DNA of 64,000 nucleotides from Pseudoalteromonas sp. SMS1 (GTDB lineage: Bacteria > Pseudomonadota > Gammaproteobacteria > Enterobacterales > Alteromonadaceae): positions 83,802 to 147,801 of the forward strand of contig NZ_JAKGBI010000017.1 in assembly GCF_021530565.1 (NCBI RefSeq), written 5' to 3'. The notes beneath the pieces were generated by a model, which ran no database searches, was not told the origin of the DNA, and saw nothing but the letters and a program-made list of their open reading frames with translations. Made by a program: the position numbers and the translations under genes. Each line of letters begins with the position of its first letter. The first letter of the stretch is position 1. Shown here piece after piece: positions 17,006 through 25,390 of this stretch.

Positions 17006-18199
17006 ATGAATAGGTTACTTAAGTTTGCAGCACTGCATTCAGTCGTTATGCTTGCCAGTACAACGGCAATTGCAAGTCAATTAGAACAATCATCGAGTAG
17101 TGCACGCTCAGTGCATACTGAATTGCAATCGATAGATAGATTCAATAACCAAAATATGCAGGTCGCAGACATCAAAAGGGTGGTTGCAAAGGCTGTGGCG
17201 GTACAACTAGGTGAGAAACAAGCAAATTGGTTATCACAGCTAGACAGCACGCACACGTTAAGTTTTGCTGATTTAGGCTTACCTACGGCGAGTGCCCAGC
17301 TAGGTATGCAAGCCAGTGAACAAACTCGACAGCTGAAAGGACTTTCTAGTGATGGCCAAAATGTATATCAGCTACGTCTTGCGGATGAGTCGATGTTATC
17401 TCAATGGCAAGATGGTCAAATGCCTTTAGTTGCGTTTGCACCGCGTGGTGAGGATACACAATGGATCCATGTTGAAGCGTTTGATGCTGCGGGTGAACTT
17501 CATTTGCTTGATGCACAGAAGATGCCCACTAGACCGGTATTGGTCGTAGAGTTAGACAAACAACTTGTACACCGTGAAGGCATTGAAGTGATGCGCAAGG
17601 TGTTCAATCAAAATCGTGAGTTTGCAGAGCATTCGCCTTTATCGCAAGTGTCATCATTTGCGCCTCAGCAGAGTGCACCTATTTCAACTTCAGTCATTAG
17701 CCGTATCCGCTTAAAGGACGACAAAGAGCCTTGGATTTCAGGCGCAGCAGAAGTATATGCTGTGGTCAATGGCGTCAGTCCAACTCGGGATGAGCCAGCG
17801 TTAGATGTGGTGGATTTACCGTATCTTGATCATGATGGACAAGATTACACACCTAATCAAATCCTCATTCACTGGGAGCGCTATCGTTGGCAGGCAGCGG
17901 ATGTCTTATTGATGGAGCATGACGACAACACCAACTATCAAGAATTGGCATCGACCTTTTTGAACATTGTAACGCAAGTAATGAGGTTGATCCCCGATCC
18001 AAATGTGCAGGGCTATGCCATTATTCCACAATTAACAAATGAGTTAATTAAGGCGATGCCAAGTCATTGGTTTACCAATGATGATGACTATGTAGATGTA
18101 TTTTATACGTTATTTGAAAATCGCCAGTACAACAACCTGATGGGGGCGAGCAATAACGCAAAAATGACTTTATCTCCCTTAACGATAGAGCCAAGGTAA
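17006..18199 (+). CDS. DUF3103 family secreted protein
   Basis: A 397-aa protein with a signal peptide (MNRLLKFAALHSVVMLASTTAIAS). Start ATG 17006 is set by AAGGAA just upstream and by the signal peptide; the longer frame adds 28 unlikely residues. The C-terminal half has PWISGAAEVYAVVNGV, RDEPALDVVDLPYLDHDGQDYTPNQILIHW and RYRWQAADVLLMEHDDNTNYQELA, which I recognise as the DUF3103 family of marine Vibrio/Pseudoalteromonas proteins. The acidic DxxxYxD segments could bind metal. Function unknown; probably periplasmic or secreted. It is followed by a strong terminator and has no operon partner. Confidence 0.78.
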   Translation: MNRLLKFAALHSVVMLASTTAIASQLEQSSSSARSVHTELQSIDRFNNQNMQVADIKRVVAKAVAVQLGEKQANWLSQLDSTHTLSFADLGLPTASAQLGMQASEQTRQLKGLSSDGQNVYQLRLADESMLSQWQDGQMPLVAFAPRGEDTQWIHVEAFDAAGELHLLDAQKMPTRPVLVVELDKQLVHREGIEVMRKVFNQNREFAEHSPLSQVSSFAPQQSAPISTSVISRIRLKDDKEPWISGAAEVYAVVNGVSPTRDEPALDVVDLPYLDHDGQDYTPNQILIHWERYRWQAADVLLMEHDDNTNYQELASTFLNIVTQVMRLIPDPNVQGYAIIPQLTNELIKAMPSHWFTNDDDYVDVFYTLFENRQYNNLMGASNNAKMTLSPLTIEPR

Positions 18200-18311
18200 G
18201 TACACTTGTAAATCGCGGCGGTGGTGGAATATCAAAACGGTTTACAGGATAGGAAGCGAGTTAGCTTACCTTTATTAAACACTCACGTAGACTCTGCGCT
18301 GAGTATGTTAC

Positions 18312-18339
18312 GCGGCCTAATGGATTAGGCCGCTTTTTT
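18312..18339 (+). terminator. Terminator after the DUF3103 gene
   Basis: GCGGCCTAAT and ATTAGGCCGC form a perfect 10-bp stem around GG, followed by TTTTTT. It lies 23 nt from the stop codon of the convergent nuclease gene. Confidence 0.92.
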
Positions 18340-18361
18340 CTCTCAGGTTATAGCCTGAAAA

Positions 18362-20002
18362 TTACCAAATTTTTTCGACAAATTCGGGGTGATCAATATA
18401 CGGGTTGCGGTTACCTTGGTATTCGTACGCAGCTTGGTTGCGGGCACGTTCTATATCATCTACCGGATCTTGTTGGTGCCAGCGTTTAAGTAGGGCGATG
18501 ACCCATGGCTCAAAAACTGCATTGGCTGTGCCGTTTAAGACATCATTGCCATAGCTCGACTTGTTTTGCCATCCGGCAATGACATTTTCATATCGTGTTG
18601 CCATGTAGAAGTAAATACGTGCCATATCGCCTTTGAACTGGTCGATGGGCTCAAAGACGGTACCTGAATAATTGATACCGCTGGCACTGCCTAGCTTACT
18701 GCCGTTACTTGATGTGTAGCTGGCATTACCGACTTCGCCAAAGGGGTAACTATTGCGCTTCGCATTGACGAAACCATCTGAGGCAAAGATATGATGAACG
18801 TCTGAATTCATAGGTTCCACTTTGCCACCAAACCAACTCTTAGGAAATGAGTGTTCGCGGTTGTAACAATCACCTTCTACTCGGTAGCTGCCGCATTGGT
18901 CGCCTACTGCCGCAAAGTTCACGTTATCAGCGGTGCTGGGTTTTTCTGAGTATCTATCTAGCACGGTATTGTCTTTTTCAAAGAAACGGTCTCGCTCATA
19001 TTGATCTATGAATGACCACAGTGCGCTATAACCACGGTTAGTGTGATCTTTAATAATGGTATGTAGCTGAGATTTTAGTGTGTACCCAGTGAGACCCGCT
19101 GCCGATGCATAATAACCAGTGGGATCTTGGCCACCGCCATCCCCTCCGTCGTTGCCCAAAGTAAACGTTTTTTGCGCTTGATTAGTAAATTCGCTACCAG
19201 CTGCCAATACTTGACTATTGAGCGTTAATTCATAGCTACCATTGCCGTGTGAACAACAGATACCGTCTCCATAACTGTCAGAGATCACAAACGTGTAAGT
19301 GCCATCAGCCAAGCACAAGGATTCATTATTAGTGGTATTGTTCGCATAGCCATTACCGCTATTGAGCACTTGTCCCTGTTGATTTTTTAGTGCCCAGCTG
19401 GTCTCACTGGCATAGTTGTCAGTGATAAGTTTCAATTGGACTGAATTTTGTTGGCATTGTGTGGGTGGGGGAGGCGGGGGTGGGGTAGTCGTTGAGTCAC
19501 TTGGGGTAAAGTGATCAACATACACCACTTCAGTGCCGTCAAATCCGCTGGTGTCGTAAAAACGCAGGCCCACTTCAATAGTTTTAGTGCTGCTGGCTGT
19601 ATATTGATACGAAAGCTGTTGCCACTGACCCGTTAGATTTTCATTCGAATATCCACGATAACCATCTACGTATAATCGTGCCTTAATACTGCCCTCGGTA
19701 TGGTAGACCCAAGTACTGAACGTGTAGCTTTGTCCGTTAATGACAGAAATTGCCTGACGGAGATCCGTATTACCCTGTGTGGCGGTCTTGACCGTCACTG
19801 AAGCGGCACTTTGGCCATCTTTGATCGGGGTATTTACTTGGGAGAGTGTTATTCCCGTGTCAATGGTAGACCAATTGCTCGGCGTGTTTTGTTGCCAATT
19901 TTCGAAGCTGCCATTACTAACTTCTGCACTGGCTATTGGACAAACTAATCCAATTAAAACAGCGGTCTTTATACTAAATCTATGAAAATTACGATGCTTC
20001 AT
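18362..20002 (-). CDS. Secreted multidomain endonuclease I with carbohydrate-binding-like N-terminal modules
   Basis: A 546-aa exported protein. The signal peptide (FSIKTAVLIGLVCPIASA) is followed by a beta-sandwich module (VSNGSFENWQQNTPSNWSTID to VYVDHFTPSD), like CBM4/9-type domains. A TTTPPPPPPP linker (about 170-185) and a second module with ISDSYGDGICCSHGNGSYEL come next. The C-terminal half is the nuclease: GDCYNREHSFPKSWFGG holds the catalytic His, and NSDVHHIFASDGFVNAKRNSYPFGEVG the metal-binding part. It is far larger than EndA-type enzymes (about 230 aa) and resembles extracellular nucleases of marine bacteria. The start is ATG 20002; the longer frame uses GTG 20011. Confidence 0.9.
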   Translation of the reverse strand: MKHRNFHRFSIKTAVLIGLVCPIASAEVSNGSFENWQQNTPSNWSTIDTGITLSQVNTPIKDGQSAASVTVKTATQGNTDLRQAISVINGQSYTFSTWVYHTEGSIKARLYVDGYRGYSNENLTGQWQQLSYQYTASSTKTIEVGLRFYDTSGFDGTEVVYVDHFTPSDSTTTPPPPPPPTQCQQNSVQLKLITDNYASETSWALKNQQGQVLNSGNGYANNTTNNESLCLADGTYTFVISDSYGDGICCSHGNGSYELTLNSQVLAAGSEFTNQAQKTFTLGNDGGDGGGQDPTGYYASAAGLTGYTLKSQLHTIIKDHTNRGYSALWSFIDQYERDRFFEKDNTVLDRYSEKPSTADNVNFAAVGDQCGSYRVEGDCYNREHSFPKSWFGGKVEPMNSDVHHIFASDGFVNAKRNSYPFGEVGNASYTSSNGSKLGSASGINYSGTVFEPIDQFKGDMARIYFYMATRYENVIAGWQNKSSYGNDVLNGTANAVFEPWVIALLKRWHQQDPVDDIERARNQAAYEYQGNRNPYIDHPEFVEKIW

Positions 20003-20057
20003 TTTTCTCACTTATTGTTTTGAGTAGGTTAATTAAGGTCAGATAATGTACTTTACA

Positions 20058-20271
20058 GTTATTAAAATGTTAAATAACTTTTGATCAAAAAATGATCGTT
20101 ACTTTTAATCTGTTTTATTTGGAGTTTTTTTCTTTTCATAACTAAAAGGAATAACAAAGCAGATACTGTTCTTTTTTTTGTTAGATAGGAACAGTATCCT
20201 GCTTGCTATTAAATGACCTGCACAGTCAGGTGCGAGAGCAAGTAAACGAAATGGGTTACGGGGAATAATCA
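20058..20271 (+). promoter_or_regulatory. cysJ upstream region with dyads and a long leader hairpin
   Basis: GTTATT (20058-20063) and AATAAC (20073-20078) form an AT-rich dyad, and two more ATAAC units lie near 20138-20155. TTGATC (20081-20086) and TTTAAT (20104-20109) are 17 nt apart, a possible but weak promoter. Downstream, GATACTGTTC (20162-20171) and GAACAGTATC (20189-20198) form a 10-bp perfect hairpin with a T8-rich loop, and ACCTG/CAGGT (20216-20231) a second one. CysB control is inferred from the pathway only. Confidence 0.45.
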
Positions 20272-22089
20272 ATGTTGTTGAGTCAACTGAGTGCTGCGGC
20301 AAGTCCGCTATCACAAGAACAACTGCAAAAGTTACAGGGGTTGGTGGCTGAGCTAAATCCAATTCAACAGGCTTGGGTGAGTGGTTACTTGGCTGCAAAT
20401 GCCAATACTGCGGCACTCGGTGGCGTAATTGGAGAGGCAGCAGCGCCTGCACAAGAAGCTGCACCACTCACTATTTTATATGGTTCACAAACCGGCAACG
20501 CAAAAGGTGTTGCTGCACAGCTTGAAGCGCAAGCAAAAGCACGCGGTTTAACAGCCAAGTTAGTGAATATGGCCGACTACAAGCCTGGTAATTTAAAGAA
20601 AGAAAAGTTCATTGCTGTTGCGGTGTCGACATATGGTGAAGGTGAGCCGCCTGAAGATGCTGAAAATCTGCACGAATTTTTGGTTGGCAAAAAAGCGCCA
20701 AAGTTAGAGGGTGTAAAAATTGCGGTGCTTGGATTGGGTGATTCAAGCTACGAGTTTTTCTGTCAAACTGCCATTGATTTCGAAGAACGTTTACAAAAGC
20801 TGGGTGCGCAAAGTGTTGTGGCGCGCGCAGATTTAGATGTTGACTACGACGAGCAAGCAGAGGCGTGGATAGCATCCGCATTGGATGCGTTCGAACCAGA
20901 GTTAAAGGCGCAGCAAAGTGCCGGTGCGGCTAATGTGGTCAGTGCGCCATTTGGTGCACCACAAGCCGCGCACAGCCAGTACACAAAACAGAATCCATTT
21001 TCGGCTGAAATCTCATCGGCAGTAAAGATCACAGGTCGAGATTCAACCAAAGATGTTCGCCACATTGAAATCGATTTAGAGGGTTCTGATATTAGCTATC
21101 AGCCTGGTGATGCGTTGGGTGTCTACTTCTTAAATGATGAAGCTTTGGTGGATGAGGTGTTAAGTGCATTGAATATTGCACCTGAGAGCGAAGTAAAGCT
21201 GGGTGATGAGACATTGACTGTTCGTAATGCACTCATTGAAAAGCTTGAGCTAACACAGTCTTATCCTGGCTTTGTGGAAAAATATGCTGCGGCAACTGGG
21301 AATGAGGAACTTGCACAGTTAGTCACCGATAAAGCGGCATTGCGCCAGTATTTAGAGGCGCGTCAGGTATTTGATGTGATAAAACAAAACCCGAGTGATA
21401 TCGCAGCACAAGCCCTCGTGGAGTGCTGTCGTAAAATCCAAGCGCGTTTATATTCGATAGCTTCAAGCCAAGCCGAGGTAGAAGAAGAAGTACACCTGAC
21501 CGTGGGCCTTGTCGAATTCGAAGCCTTTGGAGAACAACATTTTGGTGGCTGTTCAGGCTTCTTAGCACATCGTGTAGAAGAAGGTACAAAAGTTAAAGTA
21601 TTTAGTGAACACAATGACAACTTCCGTTTGCCAGCAGACGATAGCACACCTGTCATTATGGTGGGACCAGGTACTGGTATTGCGCCTTTCAGAGCGTTTT
21701 TACAAGAGCGTGATGCACGAGAAGCAGAAGGTGAAAACTGGTTGTTCTTTGGTAACCCACATTTTACACAAGATTTCCTATACCAAGTTGAAGTTCAAGG
21801 TTACGTGAAATCAGGATTGCTAAATCGTGTTGATTTGGCATTTAGTCGTGACCAGGCAGAGAAAATTTACGTCCAAGATCGTATTCGTGAGAAGGGCGCA
21901 GAGGTGTTTGCTTGGTTAGAGAAAGGTGCACATTTCTACGTATGTGGCGATGCCACGCGTATGGCAAAGGATGTACACCAGGCACTGTTGGACATTGTTA
22001 AAACCCATGGTGGAAAAGACGATGAGCAGGCCGAGCAATATTTGAAAGAGCTGCGTAGTGCTAACCGTTATCAAAAAGACGTCTATTAA
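20272..22089 (+). CDS. cysJ: Sulfite reductase (NADPH) flavoprotein alpha subunit
   Basis: A 605-aa diflavin reductase (E. coli CysJ 599). It passes electrons from NADPH through FAD and FMN to CysI. The FMN flavodoxin domain (about 65-200) has ILYGSQTGNAKGVA and VSTYGEGEPPEDAE. The FAD domain has RLYSIASS and the HFGGCSGFLA loop, and the NADP domain has VMVGPGTGIAPFRAFLQER, followed by HFYVCGDATRMAKDVHQALLDI and the C-terminal KELRSANRYQKDVY. All binding motifs are intact. It is first of the rightward cysJIH cluster, 54 nt before cysI. Confidence 0.97.
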   Translation: MLLSQLSAAASPLSQEQLQKLQGLVAELNPIQQAWVSGYLAANANTAALGGVIGEAAAPAQEAAPLTILYGSQTGNAKGVAAQLEAQAKARGLTAKLVNMADYKPGNLKKEKFIAVAVSTYGEGEPPEDAENLHEFLVGKKAPKLEGVKIAVLGLGDSSYEFFCQTAIDFEERLQKLGAQSVVARADLDVDYDEQAEAWIASALDAFEPELKAQQSAGAANVVSAPFGAPQAAHSQYTKQNPFSAEISSAVKITGRDSTKDVRHIEIDLEGSDISYQPGDALGVYFLNDEALVDEVLSALNIAPESEVKLGDETLTVRNALIEKLELTQSYPGFVEKYAAATGNEELAQLVTDKAALRQYLEARQVFDVIKQNPSDIAAQALVECCRKIQARLYSIASSQAEVEEEVHLTVGLVEFEAFGEQHFGGCSGFLAHRVEEGTKVKVFSEHNDNFRLPADDSTPVIMVGPGTGIAPFRAFLQERDAREAEGENWLFFGNPHFTQDFLYQVEVQGYVKSGLLNRVDLAFSRDQAEKIYVQDRIREKGAEVFAWLEKGAHFYVCGDATRMAKDVHQALLDIVKTHGGKDDEQAEQYLKELRSANRYQKDVY

Positions 22090-22143
22090 TAGACGTCATA
22101 ACGCACTTACTTTCCGTCACAGCATACGAATTTAGGAATGACA

Positions 22144-23868
22144 ATGAGCAACCAAGATTATAAGCCAAATAGTAAGCACGATCCCGCTGCTAAATTTGCT
22201 GACAACGAGCGATTAAAAACTGAGAGTGAACATTTACGCGGTACCATTGAAACAGATCTAGGCGATCAGTTAACGGGGGGATTCACTAAAGATAACTTCC
22301 AGCTGATCCGTTTCCACGGTATGTATCAGCAAGATGACCGTGATATTCGTGCTGAGCGCGCGAAGCAAAAGCTTGAGCCACTGCACAACGTTATGTTACG
22401 TGCGCGTATGCCGGGCGGTATCATCAAGCCAGCACAGTGGTTAGCAATTGACAAATTTGCTGAAGAGAAAACGTCGTACGGGAGTATCCGTCTCACAACG
22501 CGTCAAACTTTCCAGTTTCACGGTGTGTTAAAGCCGCACATTAAAGAAATGCACTTAACACTGCATGATGTGGGGATTGACTCGATTGCAACCGCAGGAG
22601 ATGTAAACCGTAATGTATTGTGTACTACGAACCCGGTAGAGTCTGAATTACACCAAGAAGCGTATGAGTGGGCGGCCAAAATTTCTGAGCACTTACTCCC
22701 AAAAACGCGTGCTTATTTAGAGATTTGGCTTAACGGTGAGCGTAAAGACTCAACAGAATTAGAGCCTATTCTTGGCTCAACTTACCTACCACGTAAGTTT
22801 AAAACGACGGTCACTATTCCACCCAATAACGAAGTGGACGTGCATGCAAATGACTTGAACTTTGTGGCCATTGCGGAAGAAGGTAAGTTAGTTGGTTTTA
22901 ACGTACTCGTTGGCGGTGGTCTGGCCATGACTCACGGTGATGTTAATACGTACCCACGTCGTGCCGATGATTTCGGTTTTATTCCCTTGGAGCACACCTT
23001 AGCGATAGCAGAGCATGTTGTCAGTGTGCAACGTGACTGGGGTAACCGTGTAAACCGTAAAAATGCCAAGACCAAATACACGCTAGATGCATTTGGAATC
23101 GATGCCTTTAAAGAGGAAGTCGAAAAGCGTGCAGGTGTTAAATTTGCACAGAGCCGCCCCTACGAGTTTACCCATCGCGGTGACCGTTTCGGTTGGGTAG
23201 AAGGCATTGATGGCAAACATCACTTAACGCTGTTTTTACAGAGCGGTCGTATCCTCGACTACCCTGAAAAGCCGTTAAAAACAGGGTGTCGCAAGATTGC
23301 AGAAATCCATAAAGGCGATTTCCGCATGACTGCAAACCAAAACTTGATCATTGCCGGTGTTGCGCAAGAAGACAAAGCGCAAATCGAACAAATTGCGCGT
23401 GAACACGGTTTAATCGATGACACGCATACGGAGCAAAGAAAGAGCTCTATGGCATGTGTTGCGATGCCAACATGTCCACTTGCGATGGCGGAAGCTGAAC
23501 GTTACTTGCCAGATTTGGTTGAAAAAACCGAAGCCTTGCTTGCCAAGCATGAGATCGCAAATGACGACATTATTCTACGTGTTGTTGGTTGTCCAAACGG
23601 ATGTGGACGTGCCATGTTGGCGGAAGTCGGCTTAGTGGGTAAAGGCCCTGGCAAATACAACGTCTACCTTGGTGGCAACCGTGAAGGTACGCGAGTACCT
23701 AAGTTGTACCTTGAAAACGTGGGTGAAGAAACTTACCTGCCTGCGCTGGACGAATTAATCGGCCAGTGGGCTGCAGAGCGTAATGAGCAAGAGTGTTTTG
23801 GCGATTTCGTGATTCGTAAAGGCATCGTTGCTGAAGTGAAAGTTTCAAAAACGGATTTCCACGCTTAA
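22144..23868 (+). CDS. cysI: Sulfite reductase hemoprotein beta subunit
   Basis: A 574-aa siroheme/4Fe-4S protein (E. coli CysI 570) that reduces sulfite to sulfide with electrons from CysJ. The cluster and siroheme cysteines are Cys438 and Cys444 (CVAMPTC) and Cys483 and Cys487 (CPNGC), the same spacing as E. coli 434/440/479/483. RLTTRQTFQFHGV and the GGGLAMTHGD segment are family hallmarks. ATG 22144 is preferred over ATG 22138 because TTAGGA lies 7 nt before the former. Its siroheme would come from CysG at 44175-45596. Confidence 0.97.
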   Translation: MSNQDYKPNSKHDPAAKFADNERLKTESEHLRGTIETDLGDQLTGGFTKDNFQLIRFHGMYQQDDRDIRAERAKQKLEPLHNVMLRARMPGGIIKPAQWLAIDKFAEEKTSYGSIRLTTRQTFQFHGVLKPHIKEMHLTLHDVGIDSIATAGDVNRNVLCTTNPVESELHQEAYEWAAKISEHLLPKTRAYLEIWLNGERKDSTELEPILGSTYLPRKFKTTVTIPPNNEVDVHANDLNFVAIAEEGKLVGFNVLVGGGLAMTHGDVNTYPRRADDFGFIPLEHTLAIAEHVVSVQRDWGNRVNRKNAKTKYTLDAFGIDAFKEEVEKRAGVKFAQSRPYEFTHRGDRFGWVEGIDGKHHLTLFLQSGRILDYPEKPLKTGCRKIAEIHKGDFRMTANQNLIIAGVAQEDKAQIEQIAREHGLIDDTHTEQRKSSMACVAMPTCPLAMAEAERYLPDLVEKTEALLAKHEIANDDIILRVVGCPNGCGRAMLAEVGLVGKGPGKYNVYLGGNREGTRVPKLYLENVGEETYLPALDELIGQWAAERNEQECFGDFVIRKGIVAEVKVSKTDFHA

Positions 23869-23904
23869 TAAAAGGGCGCAATGCGCCCGATAATAGGACA
23901 AGCT

Positions 23905-24645
23905 ATGAGCGAATTTAAGCAAATATTGACGTTAGACAAAGCAACACAACAGGCAATGCTTGCTGATGCTAACGGCATGTTGGCACAAAAAAGTGTTGAA
24001 GAGCGTGTTGCTTGGGCGCTAGAAAACTTGCCTGATACCCATATGCTGTCGTCGAGCTTTGGCATTCAGGCTGCCGTGATGTTGCATTTGGTATCACAGC
24101 AAAAAAGTGATATCCCTGTGGTCTTAACTGACACCGGTTACCTATTTCCTGAAACATATCAGTTCATTGATGAAATGACTGAGAGGCTAAAGTTGAATCT
24201 GCAAGTTTTTCGCAGTGAATACAGTCCAGCTTGGCAAGAAGCAAAGTTTGGTAAGCTTTGGGAGCAAGGTGAAGACGGGATTAAGAAATATAATACCCTA
24301 AACAAGGTCGAACCGATGACGCGTGCTCTGAAAGAGCTTGGTGTGGGTACTTGGTTTAGTGGGTTACGTAGACAGCAATCTTCATCGCGTGCTGACAAAC
24401 AAATATTAGAGATCAGTCGTGGTAGCGTAAAAGTGTACCCAATTATCGAGTGGCATAATCGCGACGTTTATCAATACCTGACAAAGCATGATTTGCCATA
24501 CCACCCATTATGGGAGCAAGGGTATGTGTCGATGGGGGATGTCCATACCACACGTAAACTAGAGCCAGGTATGACAGAAGAGGAAACACGCTTCTTTGGG
24601 TTAAATCGAGAGTGTGGTTTGCATATCGATGGTGACGGTATCTAA
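23905..24645 (+). CDS. cysH: Phosphoadenylyl-sulfate (PAPS) reductase
   Basis: A 246-aa thioredoxin-dependent PAPS reductase (E. coli CysH 244) that reduces PAPS to sulfite and PAP. The P-loop-like SSSFGIQAAVMLHL, the VLTDTGYLFPETYQF segment and the C-terminal ECGLH with the catalytic cysteine are present. There are no extra Cys pairs for an iron-sulfur cluster, so it is the PAPS rather than the APS type, in agreement with cysC in this window. ATG 23905 has AGGA 7 nt upstream; the longer frame adds eight residues. It ends the cysJIH cluster before a strong terminator. Confidence 0.96.
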   Translation: MSEFKQILTLDKATQQAMLADANGMLAQKSVEERVAWALENLPDTHMLSSSFGIQAAVMLHLVSQQKSDIPVVLTDTGYLFPETYQFIDEMTERLKLNLQVFRSEYSPAWQEAKFGKLWEQGEDGIKKYNTLNKVEPMTRALKELGVGTWFSGLRRQQSSSRADKQILEISRGSVKVYPIIEWHNRDVYQYLTKHDLPYHPLWEQGYVSMGDVHTTRKLEPGMTEEETRFFGLNRECGLHIDGDGI

Positions 24646-24673
24646 TACTTTATTGTGTCCGCCCATGGTTATC

Positions 24674-24710
24674 AAAAAAACAGCTGCTTTTTAAGCGGCT
24701 GTTTTTGTTT
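24674..24710 (+). terminator. Terminator after cysH
   Basis: AAAAACAGCTGCTT pairs with AAGCGGCTGTTTTT (one wobble) around TTT, with a trailing T tract. It lies about 30 nt after the cysH stop and should end the cysJIH transcript. Confidence 0.92.
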
Positions 24711-24825
24711 TAAATCGCGTCATTATTGCAAATTCGGATTGATAATTTTCTACTCAATTGTCAAACTCTAGTTAAGAAAGAGCTATACTGTAGAGGTGTG
24801 GCCTCAAGAAACAGGGAGTGCCGAA

Positions 24826-25344
24826 ATGAAATATTCAAGTTACCTAATGATAATGATTATGCTGATTGGGCTCGGGTCATTATTTGTGATTAAGCGTCCA
24901 GATGGCAAGCCTTGGTTAAGTGTAGATATGATCTTTGGCGAAGCGCAGCAGCAAGCAAGTACGCTGTTAGATAAGTCCAAACGGGAGCTTGGCAATGTTG
25001 TTGATTCAGCCAAAAAAGCATTGAATGATGAAGATGCAACGACTTCTCAAACAACTATCTATAAGTGGCAAGACGCCAAAGGAAATTGGCATTATTCAGA
25101 CAGGCCCAATACCAGAGTCAGCAGCCAAGTACATACCTTAGATCCGACTAAAGTCACGATTATGGCAGCCGAAAGTACTGAGATTTTGGAAAAGCTTCGC
25201 CAAGAAAAAGGCCAAGCCGATGGCAAAATTGACGTCGATAATTTGAACCCTACAGACGTTAAAAAGCTTATGAAAGATGCGCAAAATGTGCAAAAGCTCA
25301 TGGATGAAAGGGCGAAAACATTAAAGGAATTAGAAGATATTTAG
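24826..25344 (+). CDS. DUF4124-domain membrane-anchored protein
   Basis: A 172-aa protein with an N-terminal membrane anchor (YLMIMIMLIGLGSLFVI). The DUF4124 motif is TTIYKWQDAKGNWHYSDRPN (about 84-103), in which the WxDxxGxxHYSD pattern marks a small domain common in gammaproteobacterial envelope proteins. A helical, charged C-terminal part (EKLRQEKGQADGKID onward) may form a coiled coil. The start is ATG 24826, after AGGGAG; the longer frame opens with a GTG. Function is unknown. It stands alone between two terminators. Confidence 0.82.
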   Translation: MKYSSYLMIMIMLIGLGSLFVIKRPDGKPWLSVDMIFGEAQQQASTLLDKSKRELGNVVDSAKKALNDEDATTSQTTIYKWQDAKGNWHYSDRPNTRVSSQVHTLDPTKVTIMAAESTEILEKLRQEKGQADGKIDVDNLNPTDVKKLMKDAQNVQKLMDERAKTLKELEDI

Positions 25345-25362
25345 CGGTATATTGCGAGATTG

Positions 25363-25390
25363 AAACAAGGCTGCGGTGGCAGCCTTGTTT
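25363..25390. terminator. Bidirectional terminator between the DUF4124 and oxidoreductase genes
   Basis: AAACAAGGCTGC and GCAGCCTTGTTT are perfect 12-bp arms around GGTG. It overlaps the last bases of the convergent oxidoreductase gene (stop 25389-25391) and can work in both directions. Confidence 0.82.

Noticed and set aside
14432..20002. Reading the two endonucleases as a toxin-immunity or defence system
   Set aside because: Both have export signals and belong to nutritional or clearance nucleases; no immunity-like or phage-defence partner could be supported.
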